Shown in pieces: positions 1 through 12,178 of a stretch of DNA of 64,000 bases. The DNA comes from Jackrogersella multiformis (lineage: Eukaryota; Ascomycota; Sordariomycetes; Xylariales; Hypoxylaceae). Position 1 is the first letter of the stretch. Every line of letters starts with the position of its first letter. The stretch spans positions 1,550,001-1,614,000 of the forward strand of contig CADCXD010000009.1 of the NCBI GenBank assembly GCA_902806575.1, given 5' to 3'. The notes below the pieces were generated by a model. The model did no database searches. It was given only the letters and a program-made list of their open reading frames with translations, and was not told where the DNA came from. A program made the position numbers and the translations under genes.

Positions 1-3000
1 AAAAAATAAAAAAATCGATATAATAACGTTTTATAAAAGGGATTTAAGTTAAATTAAAAGCTAATATAAGTTATATATGTTATTTTTTAATAATCGGTAA
101 TTTTTATTTCCTTATTTTAAAAAAAGATATTATTAAAATTAAACTTCTTAAATTTAATAATACTTATATTTAATATTTTTTATTATTATTTATTAATATT
201 ATATTAATAATAAGTTTATATTTAAAAGTTAATTTTAAGTAAAGTTTTTTTATAACTTTTATTTTATTTTTAATTAACTTTTTAATTATTACGGCTTAAT
301 AAATTTTACCTTAATTTAATTATAAAATTTAATAAAGTATAACGTTAAAGTTATTTAAAAATTTAAATTTAAATTTTCGATTTTTATAATTTAAGGATAA
401 AATAATTCCCGTAAAGTTATATTTATTTATACCTTTTTTTATAATAAAAGTATAAATTAAATATTATTATTTTAAAGTTATTTTATAAAGGATATTTTAT
501 TTAAATTTAATAATAAATCCTTATTATTAACGTTTTTTTTAACGAAATAAAAAAAAATTTAATAATTATTACGTTTATAACGTTAATAAGATTTTTTATC
601 TTTTTTTTATTAATTTATATTTACTTAATTAATTTTTTAAAGCATTTTTATTATTAAATTAAACCTTATTTTTTTAATTTAATTTTAATTTACTTTCGTT
701 TTTAAGTTTATTATTATTTTTTAAGGATTAATTTTCCTTTTTACGGTTAATTTAACTTAATTTTAAAAGCTTTTAAATCGAAACGAGCCTTTTTTTTCCC
801 GAAATACCGGGGTTAATTAACATGTTTTTATATATTTAACTTACTTTTTAAATAACGACGAAGAATTTTTTATTTATATTTAAAAATTTCTTTTATTTAA
901 AATAAATTAATTTAATAATTTCGTTAAAAAAAGTTTTAACGATATAATTTTAAAATGTCGTTTTAAATTATTAAATTATTTTATTAAAGTTTAATAATTT
1001 AATAAAATATTAAATAATATTCTTTTAATATTTAAGTTTATTTATTTTTTTCGAGTTGCGATATTTTTCCGAAAAGTTTATAAAATGTTTTTAAAAAGTA
1101 ATAACGTATATTATTTAAATATTAAAAACCTTTAACCGCATAATTTAACTTTTATATTATTAATATTATAATTATACTTTTTTAAATAATAACGATTTAA
1201 CTTAATTAATATAATAAAAATCTTTAAAAAAACTTTTCGTATACGTTTTTAAATATATTTTAACTTTTATTTATTAAGTTCGAAATTTTAAAAGATCTTT
1301 ATTATTATAAATAATAAGTTTATTAAGTTATATTAAATTAACGGTAATTATAACGTAAAAAAAATAAATTAATCGTTTTAAAGTTTTAAATAATCGGTTA
1401 TTATTACTTTAAAATAAAATTTTTTTATCGTTATATAAAAGCGTAAGATTACCTCGAGGTAATTTTTTAAAAAAATCTTTAAGTAATTTAAGGTTTTAAG
1501 ATTAATTATTAAAATCGAAATCGCTTAAATTATTATTAAATGCTCCGGCGGCTTTTTTAAAGGAAATTTCTCTTTTATTACTTTTAAATATAAAAGGGTT
1601 AACTTTAATAAAATAAAATTATATTTAAGCTTTTTTAATTATTTTTTTAACTTAAACTTATAAAAGGGATTATAAAAAGAAAAGGTTTTTTATTCGAGCT
1701 TTCGAGTTAAAGTATTTAATAAATAATATTTTAAAATATATTAAGTTTTTTCGATTAAAAAGATTTAATTTAATTAACATTTTTAATATTATACGCTTTT
1801 TAATGTTTTTTAAAACAAAATTAATATTAATTAATTTATTAAAGGTTAATTAAGTATTAAATTCGTTAAAAACGGCTTAAATATAAGCTTTTAAATTATT
1901 AAATTAACGATAAATTTTTACGTTAATATATATAAAGTTTATATATTTTCTTATAAAAAAATCATTAATTTAAGATTTTTTAATATAAGTTTAATTTATT
2001 ACCTTTTATTAAAGATTTTTTTATTTTTTAATATTTTAATAAAAAGTTTAAAAAGTTTATTAATAATAATTAATTATTTCTTTAAACTTATTAATACTTT
2101 TTTATTAAGTTTAATTATTTTATATATATTAAGTAATTACACTTTAAATTTATTATAAAAATTTAAATTAACTTATTAAACTTATTATTTAAAATAAGTT
2201 ATTTATTCGTTTATTAACATTATACCGGTTTAATTAAATTAAACCATCGTATTATAAATTATTTAAATTATATTATATTAATTTTAAATTTAATTTTTAT
2301 TAATAATGTAATTATTCGTAACGATAATAATAAATATTTAAATAATATAATAATTATTATATATTTTTTAATAAAGCTTAATAAATTATATAAAAAAGTT
2401 ATTAAAATTAACTTTAATATTATTAATATTAAAAATATCTTATATAATTATTTTATAATTTTAAAGGTTATAAAAAATTATAACATTATTATTATTAAAT
2501 TAAAATAATTTAAAAATAAGGAAAAAGTTTTAAAACAATATATTTTTTATTTTAAATATTTTAATAAAAAATCGCATATTAAAATATCGTTTAATTTTAA
2601 TAAGTTTTTATAAATAATAATTTTCTCTATGTTTATTTTTAACTTTAAGATTTTATAAAAAAAATATTATTAAAGATTTAAAAAATTATTCGTTATTTAA
2701 CGAAAAAGGTAATTTAAAATCTTATAAATTAATAAATAATAAAGTTAAAGTATAAATATTTAACTTAAATACTTATAAAATAATAAAATATAAAATTTCC
2801 TTTATAATTATAATAACGTATATAATAATAAAATTAATAAATAATATTAATATAATATACTTTAATAAAAAACTTTTTTAAATAAATTAATTATTTATAA
2901 ATAATTAAAATAAGGTAATTTTTAAAAAAAGATTAATTTTCTTTTAAAAAATACGTGCTTTTTTTAAAAAAAAATTTCTTAAAAAAAAAAAAATTTTATA

Positions 3001-3250
3001 ATAAAAATAATAAAATTTAAAACTATAATTTAATTTTAAATAATAATTCTTTATAATTTTAAAGTTTTTATTTTTTATTTTTTCTTATAAAAAAAAACGT
3101 AATAATTTATATATATATAATTTAAATATTTCCTTAAACGCCGTTAACGTTTTTTTAATTTTATTAATTTAATTTTCTATATATTAATTAAATCTTTTAA
3201 TTAACTTTATTTAATAACTTTATTTTATAAGTTTTAATATATCTTATATT
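1..3250. repeat. AT-rich block mutated by RIP (transposon or heterochromatin relic)
   Basis: The sequence is overwhelmingly A+T, and CA and TG dinucleotides are almost absent; I see a single TG in the first 600 bases. CG, CC and CT remain common. Selective loss of CpA/TpG with CpG kept is the signature of fungal repeat-induced point mutation, which turns duplicated DNA into TA-rich, stop-filled sequence. No open frame of useful length survives on either strand. The block ends sharply near 3245-3260, where CA/TG return to normal. What the ancestor was cannot be read; a transposable element is the usual target (inference). The block runs off the left edge, so its size is unknown. Confidence 0.85.
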
Positions 3251-5972
3251 TACCAGCTTACATATATTAATTATACTTTGCTTTATAAAGCTTATCCGTA
3301 TAACATAACAGGCCTTTACAAGCATATACCTCGTTTTAAAGGAAATATCGGAATTATTAATGTGATACGTATTACTTAAGTATTTATGTCTTCAAGTTAC
3401 GTTGAACAACATATTTCTTGCCATAGGTAGTAAATCGCTCCTATGTTTTTGTTAAAACTAGAAATCAATACTGGGTTCATTTTCGTTTCTGCTATGCTAA
3501 TCGGACTGTCCGATCTCATCGTATAGCACCAAATAACATTAGTCACGGTTTATTATCATATATACCCAGGTAGTTACCACAAATAAATTAGGCTATCAAG
3601 TGAAATATGTAGGTAGACAGGTGCTCCAGACGATCCCTAATTTATCGATATTTGGGTGTACATAAAACCAACATAATTGTGTGAAGCTATTTTGAAAGCC
3701 GTCGATGTGATCGTTTTTATTTTATTGAATGATTACCTATATTATACAGGTGTATTGATGTTTATTGACGGTATGGATTTAGTATCGATAGCAATAAGGA
3801 GAATTATACAGGTGATTTAGTAGCAATTAAACCCTGTATGTTTTTCTTCTTCTTATGCTAAGAAGTCGTCATAACGATAGACAAACTACCTCCAGTTTCC
3901 TTCGGTAATATTAAAGCTAGCAAACTAACGAGAACTAAAAGACACCTGTATTTATTCTAGGTCTAAGATAGATCTTCAATAATATTTTTCCCTCGGGGCT
4001 CCCTGTAAAAACTAGAGTGCCGAGAAACCATGAAATCTCAACGCTTGGTCCGTATAATAGAACAAATCTGAATTGCAAAGTGCCGTATGGGATATGGAAG
4101 GGAAGGTTTCTTTTCGAGTCTTACAGATATAGGTAGGTATGTAGTCTAACTTCACGCTTAACTCTCTTCAAACTACCTAGGTAATCAGGTATGCTTGTGC
4201 TTAAACCTGCTTGCCCAGTCTTACATTTTAATTGTCACTCGCAAGCTTCTTGCCCCAAACTTAGGTACACTAGGTACAAATTCCAATTCAGGGCTTTTCA
4301 AAGCTGTATATTATAATGCCCTGTTTCCCGTCTTTCTCGTCGAAATTCGCGTACTACTTCTGTCTTCTATTAATAGCTTTTATATCGTTTCCTACTCGCA
4401 ATATATGACTGGTTTGAAATATTCTTAGCAGAATTGAATAATAAATAATTAATAATTCTTCTTAATGAATAATGGTCTTTTAGTACCGAGACGGAGCAGC
4501 TCCCAGCCTATATCGGGACCCTCTTGCCCTAATCCTGAGTACACCCCCCTATCTTCGAGCAGGACCCACATAAGCAAACCTAATATCACGTACAGGTACT
4601 TGTATGTTCATCCCGTCTCATTAGATCCTTTCTAGAATTTTTCCAGGTTCTATTGGCATAGGTGCCTAAGTATCTAGGTAGTTCCAATGTTGTATGTCGT
4701 ACCCTAGACCCAGGTATGCTCTATGTTGTATTCAAGTTGTATACCCACCTCGACTCCTGACAGTCTTGCCTGATCTATATAGCCATTGGCAAGCTTCCCC
4801 AACCATCACCTTGTGTCATTAATTTCTTTTACACTACACAATTTATAACCAATCGATTGAATGCCAGTCGTTAGAGGCCATACATCTCCTTTTCCTCTGA
4901 AGAAGTAGCATATGTATAAACGGTTTCGTCATCTTCACTACTACCTACCTGTCTAATACAGATTGATACAAAACATCTGGTAGGAAGCTGCCTAGGTACA
5001 CAGCTGGTAAGTACATGTATTCATCCTATACCTACATATTTACATAAGTATGAACTCTCCGATGAATTCCTTTCTCCACTTCTGATATGTCTATGTGCGT
5101 CCTATTCGCCCCTTTCCTGCTTCGATCAGAAAGGTACACCCCGCAGATCTGTGGTCCTTACGATTCTAGGGAGCTAGCTATACGGGGAAGGCACACTTTC
5201 TTCATCCCATCCATACCCAGTGGTAGCTTCTAAATGATAGACAATATAGGAAGCAGGCACATTGATAATATCTTTGACTCACAGTCTCTCATCCATCCTT
5301 CTTCCTAAAAGTTCAATTTGATTTTTCTCTCTCCATTTCCCTCTCCCTCTCCCTCCCTCTCTCTTCCTCAACATTCACTTCAATTTCTTCCATGCAACAT
5401 ACACCATACACTATATCTCATACCTCATACCTCATCCATCGTTCCATCATCTACAAACCTTTCATACCAAACACTAAACACAGAATCATCTACCTACTTA
5501 CCAACGACATCGAAGTACCATCTTACTTCCTCCGTGATACTACATATGATATTGATCATTAACATTCTGAATCCTATCCAGTACCTTTTCTACAAGCCTC
5601 AATATTTTATGATACCTCTTTCTCTTTCCCTCCTATCTACCCTTCTTCGAAGGAACAGCATTAGGCAAGAGCGCTACAATTGCCTGCCAATTTGCCTTGA
5701 GCATCTCGGTATTTAATTTTATTCTCAACTTGATACCTGTTTATTCTTCTAATCATTCCAGAGTCTCAATCATCCAGTAGATCATTAACTTCTTCGAACC
5801 TTGAAACTCTCGACCTTGAAGTCTATACATCCCTCTATTGACGTAACATTGTTACCCTACCTACCTATTCATTCTACTCATTGATTTATATCATATCATC
5901 TTACCCTCACTATCATATTACGTATTAGTCAACGAGTAGAATTATATCATCTACAACAACACCAAATATACA
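3251..5972. other. Intergenic region, no gene seen
   Basis: Base composition is normal after the RIP boundary. It holds scattered ACCTAGGT/TACCTACC motifs (for example near 4180, 4670 and 4990) and, at 5320-5370, a pyrimidine-rich CCTCTCCCT-type tract that lies in the likely promoter or 5' leader of the downstream AlkB-like gene. Two short frames (4195-4428 and 5318-5716) are low-complexity or isolated and show no domain. No RNA gene was recognised. Confidence 0.6.
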
Positions 5973-8626
5973 ATGGCGTTGTCTCTTAAATCATCATATA
6001 CTCACCATGAGTCCGTCGCCGATCGCCAGTCCGTCGCCGGCACTCAGGGGCTAGTCGGCGACAATGATATAGCTAAGTCCAAAAACTCTCGCAAGAGAAA
6101 GGGCAATGAAGACCAGGGATACACGCCCAAAAATCCTAGTCGCCCTAAGCGCCACCATCCTGAGTCGACGCAACCAGTAACACGAAGTCGAGCAAAACTT
6201 CTAAGATCCATGACCGAGTTACAAGAGACTGAGTTACAAGATGCCAGTGACGAGGCTACTAACATCAATGACAATCCTATCGCCGATCCGACTACGGATA
6301 CTAATGCCAAACCAGAGCCACATGGTCTACCACCTGTTTGGGCAGAGAAGAGAAGTGCCTTGTGTGATGCACTGCCGTATTTCAAATCACATCAAGGCAG
6401 CATTTACCAAAACAACCTAATCCTACATGGAATTCTGATAGATGCCGAGGTGGAAATTCGTGACCATTTTGGTAGTCAAGTCATCATTACATCAATGTAA
6501 GTTTATAATGCAATTCACTAAGGTGCACTGTATTAATAGTAGAAACAGCGGAGGTGATAGAGATGATGATCCGAAAGACAAGAAAAAGAAAATCAGAACC
6601 AAGGATCAACCGAGCACAAGTCGCTTTGTCAAGTCGTGTAAGCGAGCCCTGGAGCAAAAGCGTCCTGTTGTGGTGATAGCCGGTGAGTACCCTAAGGCGT
6701 ATATTATCTTTATCTAGGAACATAGTCTAACTGGTCTTAGGTTCCGGGAATGGACTGTTTCCAGTAAAGCCACCCCACAACTACAACGTGCTGGATCATT
6801 TCTATATCACCGATATGTGGGTTGAAGCTCATGTCGTACCTGACCAAGCTCGATGGATCAAAGTATACAAGATTCGCCTCGAAAAAATCACCCTTGAGCA
6901 GAGGTCTTGGTGGGCGGGAAAGGATGCTAGTTCCCATGAAGCAGCCGAATACGGGGTTGGGAAATATTCATGCACATCCAAAACTTGTTTGAGTTGTGAA
7001 AGGTCGAGCAAGGTGATATACAAGCAAGGTTGGACGTGTTTGAATAGGGACTGCGTCCAGTTCTTCAGCAGGTTTGTCGTTAACTTAAACTATCTCGGCC
7101 GACTTCGGTACAATGACGACTTCCTGCACGAAAGAAACCGGTATAATGGCAGTATGCCAAGACAAGAACTGGTTCCAACATTGCCTGCCAATGTTGCTAA
7201 CACGTACGGCAGTGAAATGCAGTACAAGCGGGGCATTGTCTGTCCTAATTGTAACGGCTGTATCAGACGAATCCTGTGGGACGGGTGGCAATGTGAGCAT
7301 CCTCCTTGTGATTTTACTCACAACCTCCCAGTACAAAAGATCCCCGTCGAAGTTCTCCAAAGGGAGAACAGAGTGCAACTAAAAGTTCGCAGGCTGCAGG
7401 CCCCACATTCAAGTATTGCAGTCCACAAGGCGACAGTGGATGGGCATGAGCTTGAGACCTACTTTCTTCCAAATGAAGATGGGAAGTTTATTGGGAGTGT
7501 CACTCGTGTACGGGTCACAGGGGAAGAGCAAACAAGGCCAAATAGCTTGAATAACCTTTATTATGAACTACAAGCGACCAAGATGCCCTTGGAGAGACGG
7601 CCAGCTATGAATCGAGGTAAATAGATGTGACATCCTATTCCGGCAGGCCAATACTAACAGATTCAGGGGCTCGCACCGAGGAGCTCACTTCCCACTGGAA
7701 CGCCAATTATGTAAGTCATGAGACAAACATCACGCATAACGACTAATATTGTTACAGGGTGCTCCATATAAGTTTGGAGTTGTCGTTGACCACTCCACCA
7801 GTTTTGAAGATGCTCCAACAGCAATTCTAGAAACGCAACTCCGCCTAACTTGGGCAGGGAGGGTAGCTGTGAGAGCTACAGCAAACCTGATCGAGACTCA
7901 GAACCTTTCCGTGGTGGCAAACGCGATTCCATCAAGTTTCGAAGAATATAACGAGCAGTTGGTGCTCGGATATTTTGAGAAATCAAAGATCAGTGTGCGT
8001 GACCTTACTTTATCCTAACCCCATCTATATGGCTCACGTATACCTTTAGCCCCACGACGATGGCGAGAAGGAGCTTGGGCCCAATGTCGCGACTCTATCA
8101 CTCGGATCGCCTTCATTGATGAAGTTCCTCCCAAAGAAGGGGGTCAAAGTAGGAGTTATAAGTGGCATAAATAATAAGAGACGGTCACCGGTCCTATCGT
8201 TATTCCTACAGCATGGGGATATGTTGGTGATGCATGGAGAAGAGATACAGAAGCTGTATCTTGTACGTACCAATGTATACCCCCATACGCTTCAAGTTTA
8301 TGGCTAATATCATAAAACAGCATTCGGTTGATGCGCTGGGGATGCACCGGTTTGCGATGACTTGTCGACATATTCGGCCAGAGACTATTCTGGATGGAGA
8401 GGAGAAGGAACTAGCTATCGTGAACGGAAAGCTTCCAGAAGAATGGGATGCCATTCGATTTAACGGCGAGGCCGATCGGTTTGAATCTTGCGTCACTGGC
8501 GAAGCAGTTGCCCGCCCTAGATCTGCCAAGAAGAACGACGAGGGCCTTGTCCTTCAAGGCGGTAGCATTGCTCATCCGGGACACTCCAGTGATATCGAAA
8601 ATACCCAGGCCGAGTCCAGCATGTAG
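5973..8626 (+). CDS. AlkB-like Fe(II)/2-oxoglutarate dioxygenase with cysteine clusters
   Basis: Seven exons join in frame to 780 residues: 5973-6496, 6540-6682, 6741-7616, 7667-7710, 7758-7994, 8050-8262, 8321-8626. The C-terminal part is an AlkB-type double-stranded beta-helix. The iron ligands are His610 and Asp612 in PHDDGE, and His680. Arg689 and Arg695 in RFAMTCR are spaced six apart, as in the 2-oxoglutarate-binding RxNxTxR motif of AlkB proteins. GDMLVMHG precedes the last ligand. Residues about 1-170 are polar, basic and probably disordered. Residues about 300-330 (CTSKTCLSC ... CLNRDC) and about 390-425 (CPNCNGC ... CEHPPC) look like two zinc-binding knuckles. AlkB homologues oxidatively demethylate nucleic acids or proteins; the substrate here is unknown. 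All catalytic residues look present. The first ATG of a long open exon was chosen as start. It is the first gene after the RIP block. Confidence 0.85.
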
Positions 8627-9286
8627 AACAATCAGGCGTCATTGATCATGCCGGTTAACATGGTCTAATCGGCTATTCAACAACACGCAAATTGTGTTCT
8701 CTAATTCAGTTCCGGAGACACAGAGGTCTCTAAAACCATAGGAGACAGAGATACTATCCAAATCTCTGTAGAAGTCGTCACTTCTAGAGGGTGAATATGG
8801 ACAAACCAGATTTCCTTGCTACAGCAATTTCTTTCGATGATATTCACATCAGCTTTTTCCAATGTTTTTCGTTCACATTATTGCTTAAAAGATAGCTCTG
8901 GGCGTGGATCTCAGGGTGGCAGGAACAGGAAGAATAACGGACAGGTGACATTGAGTTCATAGAACCGGGAGGAGAAGACTCTCATGGGCTACCATATGCA
9001 AAGATTTTCGGTTGAAAGGTCATCAGTCATTATTGTAGCTTTGCATTAGCATTTATAGATAGCTACAACATCACGTTGCAATTAGACAAATGCATTTCAC
9101 GCAATTCATTTACTGGTTTCTCTGCCTGCTCAGCAGTTTTCTGTGTATGCTAATTAGCCTATGTTCTTACCACATCACAAACTCAACGTGACCTTAGGAG
9201 AAGCAGAGAATAGCCGACACTAGGTTGTCAAAGGGCGTATGAAGGTGTGCAAATATGTTGGGGCGTGAAGGCGTGCAAATGTATAG
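8627..9286. other. Intergenic region, no gene seen
   Basis: 3' flank of the AlkB-like gene. No frame, RNA gene or repeat of note was found before the minisatellite at 9287. Confidence 0.5.
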
Positions 9287-9400
9287 GGCGTGGAGGGCGT
9301 GCGAAGGCGTGGAGGGCGTGCGAAGGCGTGGAGGGCGTGCGAAGGCGTGGAGGGCGTGCGAAGGCGTGGAGGGCGTGCGAAGGCGTGGAGGGCGTGCGAA
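9287..9400. repeat. Minisatellite, six perfect 19-bp copies
   Basis: The unit GGCGTGGAGGGCGTGCGAA repeats six times without a mismatch from 9287 to 9400. Degenerate relatives of the GGCGTG core flank it on both sides (about 9260-9285 and 9401-9435). Because 19 is not a multiple of three, all frames are open through it, which produces spurious repetitive ORFs on both strands. The perfect copies imply recent expansion or gene-conversion homogenisation. Confidence 0.95.
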
Positions 9401-9435
9401 GGCGTGCGAAGGTGTATAAGGCGTGTAAGGCATGT

Positions 9436-9895
9436 AAACATATAAAGGCACCCATATCCAAGACTTGATTTCGAAGAGTACTGACATCGATGGCGAGCGA
9501 AAGCCAGCTAATAAATATATAGGGGCTGGAAGTCTCAGGTATGCATACCAGCTCGGCTTTCTCCATGGACACCAGGCGTGCACTGTTGATCTCCAATGCC
9601 AATACATCCAGAAGGTATAAGCACGACAGCGAAAGACGGTACTGAGAAAACGTAATGGGTGGTTTGCTTATTCTTCTTCTTCTCCTTATTCTTTCTATGT
9701 GACGGGTAGGTTAGGTAATTAATCATGGCTCATGCGGCTCGACATAGCTTCTCCTCGGGTAGTAGTGCCAAGCCTGCATTCCAAAGGCAGGTTAGGTCTA
9801 TACCCGCGCTTCTACTCGACTCGTCCTGCAACCGAACCTGTCTCCGCTCCCGGCATCCCTTTGTGGTTCTCCCTTATATAACCCGCCGGCCCCCT
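9436..9895. other. Intergenic region, no gene seen
   Basis: 3' flank of the ankyrin-repeat gene. It contains a TTCTTCTTCTTCTCC tract near 9675, and nothing else was recognised. Frames crossing it are extensions of minisatellite frames or antisense to the ankyrin gene. Confidence 0.5.
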
Positions 9896-10891
9896 CTACC
9901 GACCCTTGTTCCTGCGTCTCCGCTCCCACTCCGCGCGCTCCTCCTCGTCGCTGCCGGAGAACTCGGCGTCGTCGTCGTCGTCGGCGTCGTCGTCTTGTTG
10001 TATATCGGCATACGCGTTCTTCGCAGGAGCAGAACCGGCACCGGCACCACTCTTATCGCCGCCGCTGCCGCCGTCGCGGACGAAGTCGCCGGCGTTCAGC
10101 TCGGCGTACTCGTGCTTCTGCATGAGGTCGCGGAGGGGGGCGTTGCGGGGGTCGACGAGCTGGTAGGGGGTCAGGCGGGCCTTGTTGCGGACGCGGGTGC
10201 TGGAGCCGGCCTCGAGCATCATGGACACGAGCGAGCTGCCGAAGTCGCGCTGGGCCGGCGGCTCGCTGTTGATCCAGCGCACGGCGCTGTGCAGCGGCGT
10301 GTCGCCGTCCGCGCGGTTGAGCGGGTCGCATTCGAAGTTGGGCTGGTCGAGGAGCGTGTCGATTATCTCGTCTGGTGGGGAGGGAGGGGGATGTTAGCAT
10401 GTATGGTCTTGTTTGAAGGTTGGGTTTGGGTGTATATATATAATATAGGGATATATTCCATTTAGGTAAAAAGGTATATAACAGCTAGGCTCGAGAGAGG
10501 AGAGGAGAAGAGAACAGAGAAAAGAGGAAGAATATACAGTTCCCCTGAAGCGCGGCTTCATGGTACAGGTGGTTCCCCATGACGGTGGTGGTATTGTTCA
10601 GGAGGTCGGATATCTCGTCGTCGTTCTTGCAGTTGGAGATTATTTCGTTCAGCAGGTCGACGTTGTTCCGCCGGCACGCTTCGATCAGCTGTTCTTTGGC
10701 GGAGGCGCCCTGTCGCGATTTATGGATGTTAGTTTGCGATCCCAGCTATGAATTGTGTATATTGGTAGTGTGTATGTGTAGTGTCTGTATGTGTATGTGT
10801 ATATAGATACCAAGCAAGCAAAGCAGCTCTTAGATGGTGGTGGTGGTGTAGGGTGAATCGGCCTAACCTCATGTTCATGGTCTTCCGCCAT
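9896..10891 (-). CDS. Small ankyrin-repeat protein (Yar1-like)
   Basis: Three exons on the minus strand (10868-10891, 10538-10709, 9896-10371) give 223 residues. The middle exon reads EQLIEACRRNNVDLL and NHLYHEAALQGN and continues across the intron into YEIIDTLLDQ, then DGDTPLHSAVRW: ankyrin helices with the TPLH turn. A second repeat follows (RLTPYQLVDP). The tail is acidic (DDDADDDDD) and ends in a basic RRRRNKGR. Size and layout resemble yeast Yar1, a ribosomal protein S3 chaperone, but orthology is inferred. The first donor is uncertain: GTTAGG at 10867 and GTATCT 57 bases further on both keep frame, so the N-terminus could be 19 residues longer. It is divergent from RPC11. Confidence 0.8.
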
Positions 10892-11650
10892 CTCGGGCTT
10901 GCGCTTCTTCTTCTTGTCCTTCTTGTGTTTCTTATTCTTCTCTATCTGCCTCTACGGACGATGCGGGTTTCCGTACTATGTTCGTGATTCGTATTCTGGA
11001 TCTCGTATTTCGTATTTCGTATTTCGGAGCCGAAGCCAAAGGCAAGCAGACGTGTCAGAACATGAGCTGAGACACCGCTCTACACCTAGTGTCCAAGTTG
11101 TAAGCCGAAGGAACAGCAGCACCGGAAAAGAGCCAGAATGAAATATAACGACGCGCAAACAAGAGCCAGAGCCGAAGTTACGTATTCGTAGAGTGGCTTT
11201 GTTTCTATAAGTAGATATGTAGGTAGGTATGTATGTAAGTATGTAAGTACCCAAGGGTACGTAGAGATTGGACGGCGCCCTGGAACCGCCAGAAAGGAGG
11301 CTGTGACGTCCCAGCGTCCCAAATCCCACATCCCTGGTCACCTTTTTAGCGCCGAAAACACCCCACCACCCACACCACCCACACCTCTCTCACCGCGGGG
11401 TTCCTCCGGAGCAACTATTTCACCGAATTCCGGCGGGATGATATGGGCAGGTAGGACGTACCACCTAGATTTAGCGTAATTCTTGATGCTTCTGATAATA
11501 GGTAGCTACGAAGTAGAGTCCCACCAAAATTTAGAAGCCATTCATCTTTCTAGTCACTAAATTCATACCAGACAACCTTACCAGACGAATCACATCAAGT
11601 CCTCACGACACCCAAGTCTAGCAAAGAAAACTTTGGTTCATTCGTTCACC
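10892..11650. promoter_or_regulatory. Divergent intergenic region between the ankyrin gene and RPC11
   Basis: About 760 bases separate two divergently transcribed starts (10891 on minus, 11651 on plus), so both promoters must lie here. It holds a TTCTT-rich run near 10900-10945, a TAGG/TATG repeat tract near 11215-11250 and a C-rich ACACCACCCACACC tract near 11360-11385. No coding sequence or specific factor site can be assigned. Confidence 0.6.
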
Positions 11651-12178
11651 ATGCTTCTCTGTAAGTTCTTTTATTCCACCCCATACACCTCGTCAATCGC
11701 AACAAAACAATATCAGTCAGTCACAGTTACTATGCTAACCCCAAGCCGCCACACCCAGTCTGCCCGCGATGCGCCAACATCCTAACGGTCTCCGCCTCCC
11801 CAGAAACAGGGCGTAACCGGCTCGAGTGCCGCACCTGTCCGTACGAGCACCCTATCGACGAGCCCTTGTACTCGCGCCGGTACTACAAGAAGACGGAACG
11901 TGAAGACGTGTTCGGTGGTGACGGCGCCTGGGACAATGCCGACAAGACCGCCGTCCAGTGCAACAACTCCTCGTGCACCGGCAAGGAGGCCGCCTTCTAC
12001 CAGATCCAGATCCGTAGCGCCGATGAGCCTATGACCAGTTTCTTTAAGGTAAGTTCGAGTTCGGATGTTAAGTCGCTATTTGAGAGGGGGTTATGATTGA
12101 CTCTTGTAGAGTGTGAAGAAATGCTAATTCTGATTGATATAGTGCATGACGTGCGGTCACCGATGGAGAGAAAACTAG
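11651..12178 (+). CDS. RPC11: RNA polymerase III subunit RPC11 (C11, TFIIS-like)
   Basis: Exons 11651-11660, 11759-12048 and 12143-12178 give 111 residues, the usual size. The first exon is only 10 nt (Met-Leu-Leu plus one base). The N-terminal zinc ribbon begins FCPRCANIL and continues to CRTCPYEH. The C-terminal ribbon runs from CNNSSC to CMTCGHRWREN. It carries RSADEPMTSFFKC, the family hallmark with the acidic DE hairpin pair that stimulates RNA cleavage by Pol III. The protein acts in the nucleus in Pol III termination, reinitiation and proofreading. Intron 1 has a TGCTAACC branch site. The gene is convergent with MED31, whose stop lies about 430 bases downstream. Confidence 0.95.

Noticed and set aside
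5318..5716. 132-residue plus-strand frame
   Set aside because: Begins in a CT-repeat tract, Ser/Pro/Leu low complexity, no domain; more likely promoter DNA.
9194..9607. Repetitive frames on both strands across the minisatellite (up to 137 residues)
   Set aside because: They arise because the 19-bp repeat keeps all frames open; the peptides are only repeat translation.
9725..10465. 246-residue plus-strand frame
   Set aside because: Antisense shadow of the ankyrin-repeat gene, low-complexity Val/Gly-rich.
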